In this document: piece by piece, positions 26,608 to 35,989 of the stretch
Position numbering within the stretch: the first letter of the stretch is position 1
Layout: each line of letters opens with the position of its first letter
Assembly (NCBI RefSeq): GCF_007860105.1
Contig: NZ_SJPU01000002.1
Span: 981,739-1,045,738, forward strand
Source: Allorhodopirellula heiligendammensis
GTDB taxonomy: Bacteria; Planctomycetota; Planctomycetia; Pirellulales; Pirellulaceae
Length of the DNA: 64,000 nt
Reading direction: 5' to 3'
Position numbers and translations under genes: made by a program
The notes under the pieces: generated by a model
Seen by the model: only the letters and a program-made list of their open reading frames with translations
Databases searched by the model: none
Told to the model about the DNA's origin: nothing

Positions 26608-27737
26608 CATTTCTAGGTTTCGTTTTCAAAGGTCTGCTGCGGCGCCCCTTTCGCGCCTGTCTGACGCTGATGGCACTCGCCACAGCGATCGGGTCGGTGA
26701 TGGCGTTTGTGGGCGTTGCGGATGGGTTCACGGAATCTTTTCGCAACGTGTATGCGTCCCACCATGTTGATTTGGTGGTCTCCCGCCAGGGTTCCGCCGA
26801 TCGGCTGAGCAGCTCGTTGTCGGACGAATTTCCGGCTCGGATTGCTGCTGTGGAGGGCGTCGGCAATGCGGCCGGTGTGTTGCTCGAAACGCTGTCGATC
26901 GAAGACCATCAAATTTACGGTATCCCCGCCATGGGCGTTCGCACCGATAGTTGGCTGTTCGCCGATTACGGATTGACGGCGCCGGAGAAGACGCCCGAGG
27001 GTGATGATGCCGACACGCTGTATCTCGGCGAGAATCTCGCCCGACGGATGAACGCGGACGTCGGTAGTGAAGTCATGCTGTTTGACGAACCCTTTCATGT
27101 AGGCGGAACGTTTCAAAGTGGCAGCATTTGGGAAAACGGATCGCTGATCCTGCCCCTCGCGGCGTTGCAACGTCTGACGGGACGTGAGGGACAACTGACC
27201 TATATCAACGTGATGCTGGCGGGGAACGTGGATCCAGGCGACACGAAACCGGTGGTTGCCGGTATCGAGGCCATTGATCCAAAACTGCTGGCGCTAGCCA
27301 CAGATGAATTTGTCGAGACCGACCAGCGGATGCGTTTAGCAGGATCGATGGCCTGGATGACGTCGGCGATCGCGTTGCTCGTCGGGGCGATCGGCACACT
27401 CAATACGATGATGACGAGTGTGCTCGAACGGACCGGAGAGATTGGAATCCTGCGGGCGATCGGTTGGCCGACACGCCGGGTTGCCTTGATCATCTTTCTC
27501 GAGTCAGTGATCCTGGCGATCGTCGCCACGATTCTGGGCGGGATCGGCGCCGCCGCTCTGCTATCGCTCTTGGCCGCCACTGACGCTGCGGGCGGGCTGT
27601 TGCAGCCTTCGATTGCGTGGTCGGTATGGCTTCGCGGGGCGATGATTGGATTGGGGATTGGCGTCGTCGGTGCGTTGCTGCCCGCCTATCGGGCCACCCG
27701 GTTGCATCCCACCGAGGCGCTCCGGCATCAAGGTTAG
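26604..27737 (+). CDS. FtsX/MacB-type ABC transporter permease without its ATPase
   Basis: A 377-residue protein whose GTG start overlaps the MFS stop. Layout: N-terminal helix (about 15-38), a MacB-like extracytoplasmic domain (about 40-245), then three C-terminal helices (about 250-275, 300-330, 345-365) with the FtsX signature E-R-T-G-E-I-G-I-L-R-A-I-G and C-terminal P-A-Y-R-A-T-R-L-H-P-T-E-A-L-R. Such permeases work as dimers with a LolD/MacB-type ATPase in lipoprotein release, export or envelope signalling. No ATPase gene is adjacent, so it must borrow one encoded elsewhere. Confidence 0.88.
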   Translation: MTFLGFVFKGLLRRPFRACLTLMALATAIGSVMAFVGVADGFTESFRNVYASHHVDLVVSRQGSADRLSSSLSDEFPARIAAVEGVGNAAGVLLETLSIEDHQIYGIPAMGVRTDSWLFADYGLTAPEKTPEGDDADTLYLGENLARRMNADVGSEVMLFDEPFHVGGTFQSGSIWENGSLILPLAALQRLTGREGQLTYINVMLAGNVDPGDTKPVVAGIEAIDPKLLALATDEFVETDQRMRLAGSMAWMTSAIALLVGAIGTLNTMMTSVLERTGEIGILRAIGWPTRRVALIIFLESVILAIVATILGGIGAAALLSLLAATDAAGGLLQPSIAWSVWLRGAMIGLGIGVVGALLPAYRATRLHPTEALRHQG

Positions 27738-27750
27738 GGTGAGACCTGGC

Positions 27751-27813
27751 GGCGAGAAGCGTCAGCGGTCCGGCGCGGCGCCCCTGCCTGATGCCCGACG
27801 GCACTCGGCTCAC
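27751..27813. repeat. Dispersed intergenic repeat, copy A
   Basis: About 63 bases, GGCGAGAAGCGTCAGCGG through GGCACTCGGCTCAC, placed just after a plus-strand gene. A similar sequence lies at 44561-44624, also just after a plus-strand gene; by eye the two agree at roughly two-thirds of positions, best at both ends. It is GC-rich and non-coding. Confidence 0.5.
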
Positions 27814-27880
27814 AACGCCCGGCTTTATGGTTAGACTGCAATGATCAACGATTCATTTGAGAGCTGCCGAAGAGCCTGAT

Positions 27881-28786
27881 ATGTCCACATCTACCGACCC
27901 CGCGCCGCCGCAACCGTCATCGAGCAACACGCGGCATGAGACGGTCGATATGCGACCGTCCCGATTCGATCTGACGTCCGGATTTTTTCTCACGCTGATT
28001 TTGTTTCTGGGCGTGATCGTTTCGATGATGTTCTTGCTGTGGACGCTCAATCGCTGGGCATCCCAATCAGAAATCCGTCATTCTCCGCCGGTACGTACGA
28101 CCTTTGTCGACGCTGGGAGTACGGGTAGCGAAAGCGATTTCGATACTCCCCAGTGGCGGGAGGTGCAGGAGTTGATGGAACCGGCGATCGAGGAATCGCT
28201 AATTTCAGTGAACGAAGCCGCTCAGGAGGCGGCGCGGACTCTCCGGCCACTTGGTGAGCTACCCGAGCGAGCGTCAGGGGCAGGTCACTCGGGGCCCGAT
28301 GCCACAGCAGGCATCCCTGAGGAAGAGGACGACATTGTTCCCAGGTTCGAGCGCTGGCAGCTGAATTTCTCTGCTGGCAACCGACAGGACTATGCCGCCC
28401 AACTCGATCACTTTGAAATCGAACTTGGAGTGATCGGTGGTGGCATTCAAGGTGTCGACATCGTTGAGCACCTCTCGACACAGCCGCAGACCCACCGGCT
28501 GGTCAACTCCGAACAGGAGCAGCGGCTGTTTTTCATGTGGACCACCGCGAGCGGACTGCGTGATTACGAGCAAGTTATCTTGACCGAAGCTGGCGTTGAG
28601 CTCGAAGGTCGGGTGGTTATTCGCTTGATTCCCCGCGATCTTGAAAACCAACTGGCCCTGATGGAACTGAAATTTTCCACTGCCGCAGGGCACGAATCAG
28701 TGACTGATATTGCCAAAACTGTTTTTCAGTGCAAGCCCCTCAAGGGCGGATTTGAGTTTCGGGTTATCGATCAGCGATACCGCTGA
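27881..28786 (+). CDS. Single-pass membrane protein of unknown function
   Basis: A 301-residue protein from the ATG at 27881. A 30-residue Pro/Ser/Thr-rich cytosolic tail precedes one strong hydrophobic helix (about 33-55, GFFLTLILFLGVIVSMMFLL). The rest is outside the membrane: an acidic linker with E-E-E-D-D, then a globular C-terminal domain (about 165-300) with W-Q-L-N-F-S-A-G and D-Y-A-A-Q-L-D-H-F-x-I-E-L-G-V-I-G. Planctomycetes often have such proteins beside ExbB/MotA-like genes, but none is here. No family can be named from sequence alone. Confidence 0.72.
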   Translation: MSTSTDPAPPQPSSSNTRHETVDMRPSRFDLTSGFFLTLILFLGVIVSMMFLLWTLNRWASQSEIRHSPPVRTTFVDAGSTGSESDFDTPQWREVQELMEPAIEESLISVNEAAQEAARTLRPLGELPERASGAGHSGPDATAGIPEEEDDIVPRFERWQLNFSAGNRQDYAAQLDHFEIELGVIGGGIQGVDIVEHLSTQPQTHRLVNSEQEQRLFFMWTTASGLRDYEQVILTEAGVELEGRVVIRLIPRDLENQLALMELKFSTAAGHESVTDIAKTVFQCKPLKGGFEFRVIDQRYR

Positions 28787-28853
28787 ATCCACTCGCCACG
28801 ACGGGGCTCGACCGCCTGAGGAGGTGAGTGCTGTCTGGCCGCGTTTGCTGTCC

Positions 28854-30119
28854 TCAAGGTTGAGGTTGCTGCCATTTTTCCACTCGCTCACGGACGCCTG
28901 GGATCAGCCGAGCGGCGTTCTCGTGATAGATTTTTTTTAAGACTTCGTCGGGCAGGTGGATGCCATAGATCCGCCATAATCCTTGCGGTGGCGGCGATTT
29001 CTCGCTGTACGGAAAATACTCGTCCCGACTCTCCAGGAATCGCCAGTAGTACCGCAGTCGCTGTGCAGGCCAGGGCCCATCGGTACCGAACATAATCCGA
29101 TCGGCGTAGCGGATAAAGAAGTCACGGGACGTGTAGGGCTGCCGTCCCAATTCGCTGATCCGTGAGGCGGGTTCGACCCACAGGTTCGGGTACTCGTCGA
29201 GCCACTGCGACAGGGTCGCCAGATCCTCGGCATTATTGGCCATGTGAGCGCCGATGAACTGCGTCTGAGGATGCCTGGCAATGATCCGGTTGCGGGCGTC
29301 GAGCAACTGTTTGCGTGATGGGTACCCGTCGCCATAAAAGCTCCAATCGGGATGCCGCGACAATTCCTCCCAGCGTTCGTTGTCGGCATCGATGGGTTCG
29401 AAGAAGGCTGCCGGGTCGCTCGTATGGATAATGACGGGAATCCCAAGTTCACCGCAAGCGGCCCAAATTGGATCCCAGCGAGGATCGTCAATCTCAATCA
29501 GAGAGCCATCGGGATTGCGGTAACCCAGTCCGAAGCGTTTGAAGATTTTCAATCCAGAAACGCCTTGCTCGACTGCGGCTCGCAGCTGAACTGCGGTTCG
29601 CTCGGCGAACCCCGGTCGTTGGCACGCCCAAGTGGCAGGGTCATCCTCCGCTCCGTCGCCCTGCCAGTCAACGTTGGCGAAGACCACGAAGCGATCACGG
29701 TGGCGCTTCCAAAGTTGTTTGAGATGTTCGTCGAGCTGACTGCCGAGTTTGCCGTCGAGCGAAACACAGACCGCAATATTGTTGCGATCCATCTCGCTCA
29801 CGAAGTCATCGAGAGCCTGTTCATTTTGTCGCAGCCGGTAGAAGAGGTGCGTATGCACATTCACGACAGGGAACTTCGCCTGCGTCAGTGGCGTGGACTT
29901 GACCTTGAGCTGCGGCACAGGATCGAAACTGCGCACCGAGAGTTCGCGACCGTCGCAACCATCGAGCGGTAGCGTAGCGACCGCCGTGGAGTTCGTTGTC
30001 ATCGCATCGGCGACTGTATCTCGCGATCGACCGTCGTCGGCATGCGTCATCGCGATCGATATCGAGGTCATGACACCCCAGGCGCTCGCAAAGGTCAGCG
30101 TTGTAAAAAAATTTCGCAT
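28854..30119 (-). CDS. Exported amidohydrolase (amidohydrolase 2 family)
   Basis: A 421-residue protein with a signal-like N terminus (residues 1-27, cleavage near THA-DD). The TIM-barrel amidohydrolase motifs are visible: N-V-H-T-H-L in strand 1 (metal-binding His pair), a Lys in G-L-K-I-F-K-R-F, H in V-I-I-H-T-S-D, H in I-G-A-H-M-A-N-N and the catalytic Asp in M-F-G-T-D-G-P-W. Members hydrolyse or decarboxylate carboxylated aromatics or lactones; the substrate is not predictable. It is third in a minus-strand operon, 3 bases after the hydroxyacyl-CoA dehydrogenase. A lipid-catabolism gene beside an exported hydrolase is an odd pairing. Confidence 0.87.
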   Translation of the reverse strand: MRNFFTTLTFASAWGVMTSISIAMTHADDGRSRDTVADAMTTNSTAVATLPLDGCDGRELSVRSFDPVPQLKVKSTPLTQAKFPVVNVHTHLFYRLRQNEQALDDFVSEMDRNNIAVCVSLDGKLGSQLDEHLKQLWKRHRDRFVVFANVDWQGDGAEDDPATWACQRPGFAERTAVQLRAAVEQGVSGLKIFKRFGLGYRNPDGSLIEIDDPRWDPIWAACGELGIPVIIHTSDPAAFFEPIDADNERWEELSRHPDWSFYGDGYPSRKQLLDARNRIIARHPQTQFIGAHMANNAEDLATLSQWLDEYPNLWVEPASRISELGRQPYTSRDFFIRYADRIMFGTDGPWPAQRLRYYWRFLESRDEYFPYSEKSPPPQGLWRIYGIHLPDEVLKKIYHENAARLIPGVRERVEKWQQPQP

Positions 30120-30122
30120 GAA

Positions 30123-31385
30123 CTAGCTCTCAGGCTGAATCGATTTAATTTTCGGAAACTGGATCGCCAGCTGCGCCGCGTGCTCGGCGGTCAGGCAGGT
30201 CTTTGGCTCAGCGTCCCTGCTTTCAGGATGCCATCGTAAGCCGCCTCGCATGGCCGCGGCAATGGTCTCGGAATCGGCTACCTGATTTCGTTCGATCGCA
30301 ATCGCTTCGAGTCGCAATACCGCTGCAAACAAATCCGCGACGAGGGAGATCTGCTGCTCATCGGACATGGGAAAGTCTGCCAAGTCATCATGCTGATATT
30401 TTAGCGCCAACGACGACGCACGACTCGCTAAAGCATCGTCACAACGGTTGCCGTCGGCATCATAGCGATAGAAACCTTCGCCGACTGCCACGCCGGCGAG
30501 TTTCGCCTTCACCATTGCAGGCAGTAACGGCGATGGATCCATGCGTGTGGGGAACGCGCTCCAGACCACACGTCCGCCGTCGAACGCCGTCCGCGGCCCG
30601 ATCAAATCTACGAGTTCTAGCGGTGAGATCGGCATCCCATACCGCTGGGCAGCCCGTTGGATGGTGGCTGCAGACACACCACCACAAAGCAAGTTCATCG
30701 CTAGGTTCAGGTACGGTGCCAACAAACGATTGACGACAAATCCGGGCGAGTCTCGTACCACCAGGGGCGTCTTGCCGAGCGCTCGTGAATGAGCGCAACA
30801 GGCCTCGATCACGTCTGGTGCGGTTCCGACTCGACCCGTCTGCGATGCAGCGTCGGCGGTATGCGGAATCACCTCTGCCGCTGGGCGATCGACGACCGGC
30901 ATGAAAAAGTGAAATCCGCAAAGTCTTGCGGGGCATCGCATATTGGCCGCGATCGACGCAATCGACAGCGTGGACGTGTTCGTCGTTAAAACTGCGTCGC
31001 GTTGAAACCAAGATTCGGCGTCGGCAAAGAACGCCTGTTTGATATCGAGCCGCTCGGCGATCGACTCGATCAGCAACCATGACGGTAGCGCTGCAGGAGC
31101 CGCAGCGAGTTCGGCCGAACCGTTGTCAAAATTCGATGGACTCAGGTGAGCGACAGGCAGCGGTAATCGTACGCCCCAGGGCGAGGCGGAATCAGCGACG
31201 CTATCACATCGTTGCAACACGCGGTCGCAACTTTCACGGAGCACCTCCTCGTCTCGATCAGCTAGCCACACGGGGATGCCCGCGCGGAGGTGATCGATTG
31301 CGATCGCACGACCGACCACACCCGCGCCCACGAGCAGCACGTGGCGATGACACGATGTGGCAGATGGCTCCTTGGAATCACTCAT
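30123..31385 (-). CDS. 3-Hydroxyacyl-CoA dehydrogenase
   Basis: A 420-residue NAD-dependent dehydrogenase that oxidises L-3-hydroxyacyl-CoA to 3-ketoacyl-CoA in beta-oxidation. Residues 14-40 form the Rossmann loop (V-G-A-G-V-V-G-R-A-I-A). T-N-T-S-T-L-S-I is the strand typical of FadB/FadN. The catalytic His is in G-F-H-F-F-M-P-V. The C-terminal helical domain has G-F-V-V-N-R-L-L-A-P-Y and D-L-I-G-P, followed by a second shorter copy ending in G-E-G-F-Y-R-Y. No enoyl-CoA hydratase domain is fused, so the hydratase is separate. Its ATG overlaps the TGA of the YdjY gene. Confidence 0.87.
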   Translation of the reverse strand: MSDSKEPSATSCHRHVLLVGAGVVGRAIAIDHLRAGIPVWLADRDEEVLRESCDRVLQRCDSVADSASPWGVRLPLPVAHLSPSNFDNGSAELAAAPAALPSWLLIESIAERLDIKQAFFADAESWFQRDAVLTTNTSTLSIASIAANMRCPARLCGFHFFMPVVDRPAAEVIPHTADAASQTGRVGTAPDVIEACCAHSRALGKTPLVVRDSPGFVVNRLLAPYLNLAMNLLCGGVSAATIQRAAQRYGMPISPLELVDLIGPRTAFDGGRVVWSAFPTRMDPSPLLPAMVKAKLAGVAVGEGFYRYDADGNRCDDALASRASSLALKYQHDDLADFPMSDEQQISLVADLFAAVLRLEAIAIERNQVADSETIAAAMRGGLRWHPESRDAEPKTCLTAEHAAQLAIQFPKIKSIQPES

Positions 31386-32659
31386 TCCTTGGCATCCGCA
31401 GCTTTGGGGGCAGCGTGATTCGCAATCGGGAGCATCGATTTGTCGGGCGGTGTGGTGGGATCGACCGGCAACGCTGCCGGTGGCTCATCGCTTGGGATCG
31501 ACTGGGGGACCAACACCAATCGGACCGGCGTGCCACGTTCGGGAATGTTTTCGCTGAACGGTTCGAACAGCAGATTACCGGCGTCGGCGCTGCTATTGAA
31601 CGGCACGTCCAGCATCGCGGAGCTGAAATTAGAAACGCAAATCATGTCACCGGCGTCAGCGGAGTAGTGCTCGACATTATCTTCGGGATCCGACCAAAAC
31701 GTACTGCCAGCGAAAACCCAAGGTTCGTCAAGCTGAGTCTTGGTTTTCATGTTGCGAACCCACTCGCGTGCGTCGACTGCATGGAACTCCTCTCCCGGTA
31801 CGAATTCGACTTCTGCATTCGATGGTTCCTCCTCGTCTGCTTTCTCCGGTACCGATGAAGGTTCAGGACTTCGCCAGGTCGCCCACACCGTAATGGTCTG
31901 GCCCGTCGGTGGCAGGAATTCTGGGTTCCATCGCACCGGCGTGCCACTTTGAGCACCGATGGCGAGCAGCGCTGCATGTACTTCGCTGCTCTTCGCAAAC
32001 ACCGCAACGACGGACTCGTGCTCCTTCGTACCGACCGGACAGGCAAACATTTCGAGCGGCCCTCGCCGCATCGCGACGTAACCGTCGATGTAAACCCGTT
32101 TCGCTTTCATGTCGACCCAGAGGTCCGCCTGCTTCCCGAGTTGCTTGGCCCCTGGAGGTGCAGCGTAGGTGTCTGCGATACGTCGAATCGCGCGTTCCTG
32201 CGCCTTGATGTGAGCTAGGATTTCTGGATCGATCTCATAGTCATCTTCCTCCATCGTGTCGCCTGCATTGGGGGATTCGGTGGTATCGGCAGCTTGCTCG
32301 GCAGGCGATTCGATATCGATAGTTCCATTGCTAGGAGTCGATGGGGCGTCGTTCTTCTCACGGGCTGGCGGCGGCTGTAAACGCAGCGTCTCTTTCGGTG
32401 CTGTTTGGGGCTGCTCAACTGTGTCCGCCGCAGTGGGTCGGGGGGGTGGGGCAGACGCGTCCGCTTGCGGCGGATTGCTGACCTCGGGAGGAGCCGTTGC
32501 CGCTGGTTCCACGGCGGCAGGCGCCGTTTCAGGTGCCGGCGAAGGCGGTTCAGGCTGGGGCTGGCAACCGGTAACAAACGCACTGCAGAAGCAGATCGCC
32601 AGGCAAACGAGCACCCCGCGGTACGCAGCGGAAGGGATTGTGAATTCTGGATTGTGCAT
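31382..32659 (-). CDS. YdjY-domain lipoprotein
   Basis: A 425-residue lipoprotein. The ATG at 32659 is chosen because it directly precedes a lipoprotein signal: hydrophobic residues 14-26, then F-V-T-G-C with the acylated Cys near residue 28. About 110 residues of Pro/Ala/Glu-rich linker follow. Then come a charged helix and the YdjY domain (about 155-260), with W-V-D-M-x-x-K-R-V-Y-I-D-G-Y, an E-M-F-A-C-P-V-G-T-K-E-H-E-S core, and the motif H-A-A-L-L-A-I-G-A-x-S-G-T-P-V-R-W. The last 130 residues have no known domain. YdjY's function is unknown; the domain is very common in planctomycetes. Likely first gene of the minus-strand operon ending at 28854. Confidence 0.86.
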   Translation of the reverse strand: MHNPEFTIPSAAYRGVLVCLAICFCSAFVTGCQPQPEPPSPAPETAPAAVEPAATAPPEVSNPPQADASAPPPRPTAADTVEQPQTAPKETLRLQPPPAREKNDAPSTPSNGTIDIESPAEQAADTTESPNAGDTMEEDDYEIDPEILAHIKAQERAIRRIADTYAAPPGAKQLGKQADLWVDMKAKRVYIDGYVAMRRGPLEMFACPVGTKEHESVVAVFAKSSEVHAALLAIGAQSGTPVRWNPEFLPPTGQTITVWATWRSPEPSSVPEKADEEEPSNAEVEFVPGEEFHAVDAREWVRNMKTKTQLDEPWVFAGSTFWSDPEDNVEHYSADAGDMICVSNFSSAMLDVPFNSSADAGNLLFEPFSENIPERGTPVRLVLVPQSIPSDEPPAALPVDPTTPPDKSMLPIANHAAPKAADAKE

Positions 32660-32730
32660 CTTCGGTTCCCATCGGTGGGCGGTTAAACTACGTGACGCCC
32701 TCAGTATCCCCGTTGTCCGCCGATCGGTCC

Positions 32731-34665
32731 ATGACATTGACTCCCACGACGCCCAAGAAACGCAAACGCAGCAAGAAATCATTAGCTGTTGCTCCCGAAA
32801 GCGAGTCAGTCCAGCTTGATTTCGGCATGCCGCTGGACACTTCGCATTGGGACGCACTGCGGCAGGATCTGAGCAGCAACGTAGCGGTCGGCCGTTCGGC
32901 TGAAGATGTCTGGGGTGACGATGCACGCGACGGTGCGATCTACCGCTGGGGTTTCGCCACCGCGATGCAGGGGCCAGCGACGGTTCTCCAACGCAAGTTA
33001 GCAGAACTTGCGACCTGCAACTCTGGCGAAGCGATCGGTGCGCTCACCGCTGGCGAGCGAGAACTACTCGTCGAGGAGGCGAACGGACTGATCGATGGTA
33101 TCTTTTCTGATCAGATGACTGGCATTGAGGCCAGCGAAACGGTTTTGTGGGCTGCTGCCATGCCGGCTCTCAGTCAGATCCTGCCGGCCGAAACGTGGTG
33201 GCAGTGTGGCGAGCAGCTGCTGCAGGTTCGCGCCGACGCCTCCCTCGGCTCCGACACTACCTGCCCCCTGCACCTAGTGTTGGCCGGTGAACTCGGGCTG
33301 ACACTCGCCTGGCGACTCGCTCCATTGCCAGCCTGCCCGAAAGTTGCATTCGCCGCGTTGGAAGCAGTGTCTGGATTTCTTCAGGGCGAAGGTGAATCGA
33401 TCGATCGGTCACTGGTCCGTCCGCAGGAGTTGCGATTGATCGTCGCCTCTCTTGTGCGGTGTGAACGCCTGGTACGTCTTCTTGGGAAACCAACCAAACG
33501 CAGGTGGAGTAAGCGTGAACGTGAGATTGCCGCTGAGTTCGCTACCTGGATGGCGGTCCTGGCGCGACATGATGGGACGCAAGTATTTTCCGATGCTGCC
33601 GTCTCGGCGTGCCGGAGTGATTTCGGGTCATTGAAGAAGGCTTCGCCGCCTGACCTGCATGGTTTGATGCGGGCGGGGAGTGATTTTGATTCCGAAACGC
33701 TTGTACCGGCAATGGCTGCGGCACTTGGCCAAAGCCACTCTGGCGGCCGATTGGCGTGGGAGGTATCCCTGCCTGAAACAATGTGGCATAGCGAGCGGAG
33801 TGGCGTTGCCGCCATGTTGCCGGAGTGGGACGTGCGACGCGGACGAACCTTCCTCAACTATTCAGGTGCCGATGTCGAGGTGGAGGTCACCGCCGGTCGC
33901 CGCTCGGTGCTCAAGGGCACGCATCAATCGATGATCCAGGTCGATGGTGAGCTCCAACAACCCGCGGGCAAATGGGAGTGCACCTGTGAATACTCCGACG
34001 ACGATGTACATCTGATCGAACTCGAGCAACCCTTTACCGGTGGCGTCGTGCTGCAGCGTCAGTGGATGATGGTCCGCGACGACCGCTGCGTGATGGTGTC
34101 CGACGCGGTGCTGCCGTCGACGCAAGCGAACCGTAAGGAGACTGGGGTAGGTGTGGTCGACAACCGCGAGATTCGGTGTGTCAGTCGGCTGCCCTTGGCC
34201 GCAGGCATTGAAGTGATAGAGGATGCCGAGACACGCGAATTAGTGTTGAGTGATGGCAAGAAAGCCCGTGTGCTATTCATGCCGCTGGCTTCAAGCGAAT
34301 GGAAGGTCGGTCCATCGAGCTGTCATGCCTTTCTCTCCGAAGATCAGCATCTCGTGGTCACAACGACAGGCAGCGGAGCCGTCTACTCACCGCTGTGGTT
34401 GGACTTTCAACCGCGCCGTTTCCGCCGCAAACGAACCTGGCGGCAACTCACCATTGCTGAGGATCTCGCCATCATTCCACGCCATATCGCCGCAGCGTTC
34501 CGTGTCCAAATCGGTAGCGAGCATTGGTTCGTCTACCGTTCCATGTCGGGCCGGGGACCGCGTTCGATCATGGGCAAGCACCTGATTGCTGATTTCTTTG
34601 CGGCTCGTTTCCACCCCGGTGACGGCGGGATGGAAGAACTCGTGACTGTGGATGCGGGGGAGTAG
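32731..34665 (+). CDS. Large protein of unknown function, planctomycete-type
   Basis: About 644 residues from the ATG at 32731 (GTG at 32692 is possible and would add 13). A short Lys/Arg-rich N terminus (KKRKRSKK) precedes an alpha-helical half (about 30-330, many Ala/Leu/Glu) and a beta-rich second half (about 350-620) with W-E-V-S-L-P, G-R-T-F-L-N-Y-S-G and S-P-L-W-L-D-F-Q-P-R. The helix-then-sandwich layout recalls heparinase-II/III-like or other (alpha/alpha)6 polysaccharide lyases, but I see no catalytic signature and there is no signal peptide. Function unknown. Six bases separate it from the YggS gene, so they are likely co-transcribed. Confidence 0.72.
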   Translation: MTLTPTTPKKRKRSKKSLAVAPESESVQLDFGMPLDTSHWDALRQDLSSNVAVGRSAEDVWGDDARDGAIYRWGFATAMQGPATVLQRKLAELATCNSGEAIGALTAGERELLVEEANGLIDGIFSDQMTGIEASETVLWAAAMPALSQILPAETWWQCGEQLLQVRADASLGSDTTCPLHLVLAGELGLTLAWRLAPLPACPKVAFAALEAVSGFLQGEGESIDRSLVRPQELRLIVASLVRCERLVRLLGKPTKRRWSKREREIAAEFATWMAVLARHDGTQVFSDAAVSACRSDFGSLKKASPPDLHGLMRAGSDFDSETLVPAMAAALGQSHSGGRLAWEVSLPETMWHSERSGVAAMLPEWDVRRGRTFLNYSGADVEVEVTAGRRSVLKGTHQSMIQVDGELQQPAGKWECTCEYSDDDVHLIELEQPFTGGVVLQRQWMMVRDDRCVMVSDAVLPSTQANRKETGVGVVDNREIRCVSRLPLAAGIEVIEDAETRELVLSDGKKARVLFMPLASSEWKVGPSSCHAFLSEDQHLVVTTTGSGAVYSPLWLDFQPRRFRRKRTWRQLTIAEDLAIIPRHIAAAFRVQIGSEHWFVYRSMSGRGPRSIMGKHLIADFFAARFHPGDGGMEELVTVDAGE

Positions 34666-34671
34666 TCCGAC

Positions 34672-35448
34672 ATGGCGGAACTCATTGAGAGCAAGCAGCT
34701 ACCCTGTTCGGCAGCGGATGCTAGGCAACGCATCGCCGAGAACTGGCAACGGGTCTGCCTGAATGTTGCGGAGGCGACTGCCGCGGCCGGACGCCAAGTA
34801 GACGAGGTCCACATCGTGGGCGTTTCAAAGTATGTCGACGCTCTGATCACAAGTTGGCTCGTCGATGCCGGTTGCCGCGATCTGGGCGAGAATCGCCCTC
34901 AATTGCTCGATCAAAAGGCGACGTGGTTTGCGGAGCACCGCCCCGACGTCGCTACCGAAATCCAATGGCATCAGATCGGTCATCTGCAGCGAAACAAAGT
35001 GCGGCGGCTACTGACCGTCAAGCCGCTGGTGCACTCGATCGATAGCGAACGACTGCTCGATGAGGTTCTCGCCGAAGCCCGGCGGCAGGAAACATCGGTT
35101 GACGTGCTGATCGAAGTGAATGTCAGCGGCGATCAGGCAAAGACGGGTTTGCCTCCAACGGAATTACCGGGATTGGTGGAGCGTTTTTTTGCGAGGCCTG
35201 ATCGCTCCTCGTCATCGCATGGTGTTCAGATTGTGGGGTTGATGGGCATGGCAGGCTGGGGCACCGACCCGCACCAGGCCAGACCCCAATTTTCACGTTT
35301 ACGAGAACTACGCGATTCGCTGGTGGATCAAACCGATGTTGATTTCCCTGAACTCTCCATGGGCATGAGCGGTGACTACGCCGCGGCAATCGCCGAAGGG
35401 GCTACCCTGGTTCGTATCGGTTCAAGCCTGTTTGAGGGTTTGCTTTAG
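34672..35448 (+). CDS. yggS: YggS/PLPBP family pyridoxal-phosphate homeostasis protein
   Basis: A 258-residue cytosolic protein of the alanine-racemase N-terminal fold. PLP is held by Lys53 in I-V-G-V-S-K-Y. G-E-N-R-P-Q, H-Q-I-G-H-L-Q-R-N-K, I-E-V-N-V-S-G, G-L-M-G-M and the phosphate-binding S-M-G-M-S-G-D-Y with V-R-I-G-S-S-L-F are all present. The family carries PLP without racemase activity and controls vitamin B6 and amino-acid balance. It often sits beside division or proline genes, but here it follows an unknown gene by 6 bases. Confidence 0.93.
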   Translation: MAELIESKQLPCSAADARQRIAENWQRVCLNVAEATAAAGRQVDEVHIVGVSKYVDALITSWLVDAGCRDLGENRPQLLDQKATWFAEHRPDVATEIQWHQIGHLQRNKVRRLLTVKPLVHSIDSERLLDEVLAEARRQETSVDVLIEVNVSGDQAKTGLPPTELPGLVERFFARPDRSSSSHGVQIVGLMGMAGWGTDPHQARPQFSRLRELRDSLVDQTDVDFPELSMGMSGDYAAAIAEGATLVRIGSSLFEGLL

Positions 35449-35989
35449 AGGTTGACTGAGATTGTAATTGAGGGAGCGGACGCTCACTTCATCGCTAGGA
35501 AATCACTGCCTTGCCGTCGCTGGCGGTTCGGGAAATAATTTCTGTTCTCGAATCCGGACGTCAGCCATGAGGACTTCCAATGGATCGTGAAGGAAGTCAC
35601 GGCGATTAATCATCGCCTCCATTTCACTTGCTCTTTGCGCGACCTTATAAAATCACGTCTCGCACCCCCAGGGTCACAAATCCACTGGCCCGCACCGAGA
35701 TCGTGGTCACCTACCCAAACAGGGCATCTCGTGACGCCGCGTTGGGCAAGCGATCGGAGGGCTGCGAACAGGCTACCGAGTCTATCTGAGATGGATTGTC
35801 TCGTCTCGCAGGAGGCAGGGTGGGGCTTTCCGTTTCCATGATCAGGCGGCGTGAGGTAAAATGGTATCATCACAGTGGCGGATGATTCTTAGTCTGCGTT
35901 GCAACGCCACAATCCTCGACAGGCTACCCGAGAGCGCGCCGCTGCGAGTTTCGTGACACCTGCTCTCCACCTCGATATTGATTCTGGAC
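35449..35989. other. 541-base gene-free region
   Basis: No convincing gene. Open frames at 35587-35841 (plus) and 35610-35873 (minus) overlap each other, have Arg/Ser/Pro/Trp-rich composition and match no motif. No T-tract terminator follows the YggS gene. The part near 35860 is the only AT-richer stretch (GTAAAATGGTATCATC) and may hold a promoter for the gene at 35990. Confidence 0.5.

Noticed and set aside
31079-31858. A 259-residue plus-strand frame opposite the hydroxyacyl-CoA dehydrogenase and YdjY genes
   Set aside because: Very Arg-rich, no motif, and antisense to two strongly supported genes.
35587-35873. Overlapping short open frames in the 541-base gap, considered as a small gene or transposase remnant
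   Set aside because: Both strands are open with odd composition (Arg, Pro, Trp, Ser) and no motif, start context or conserved element was seen.
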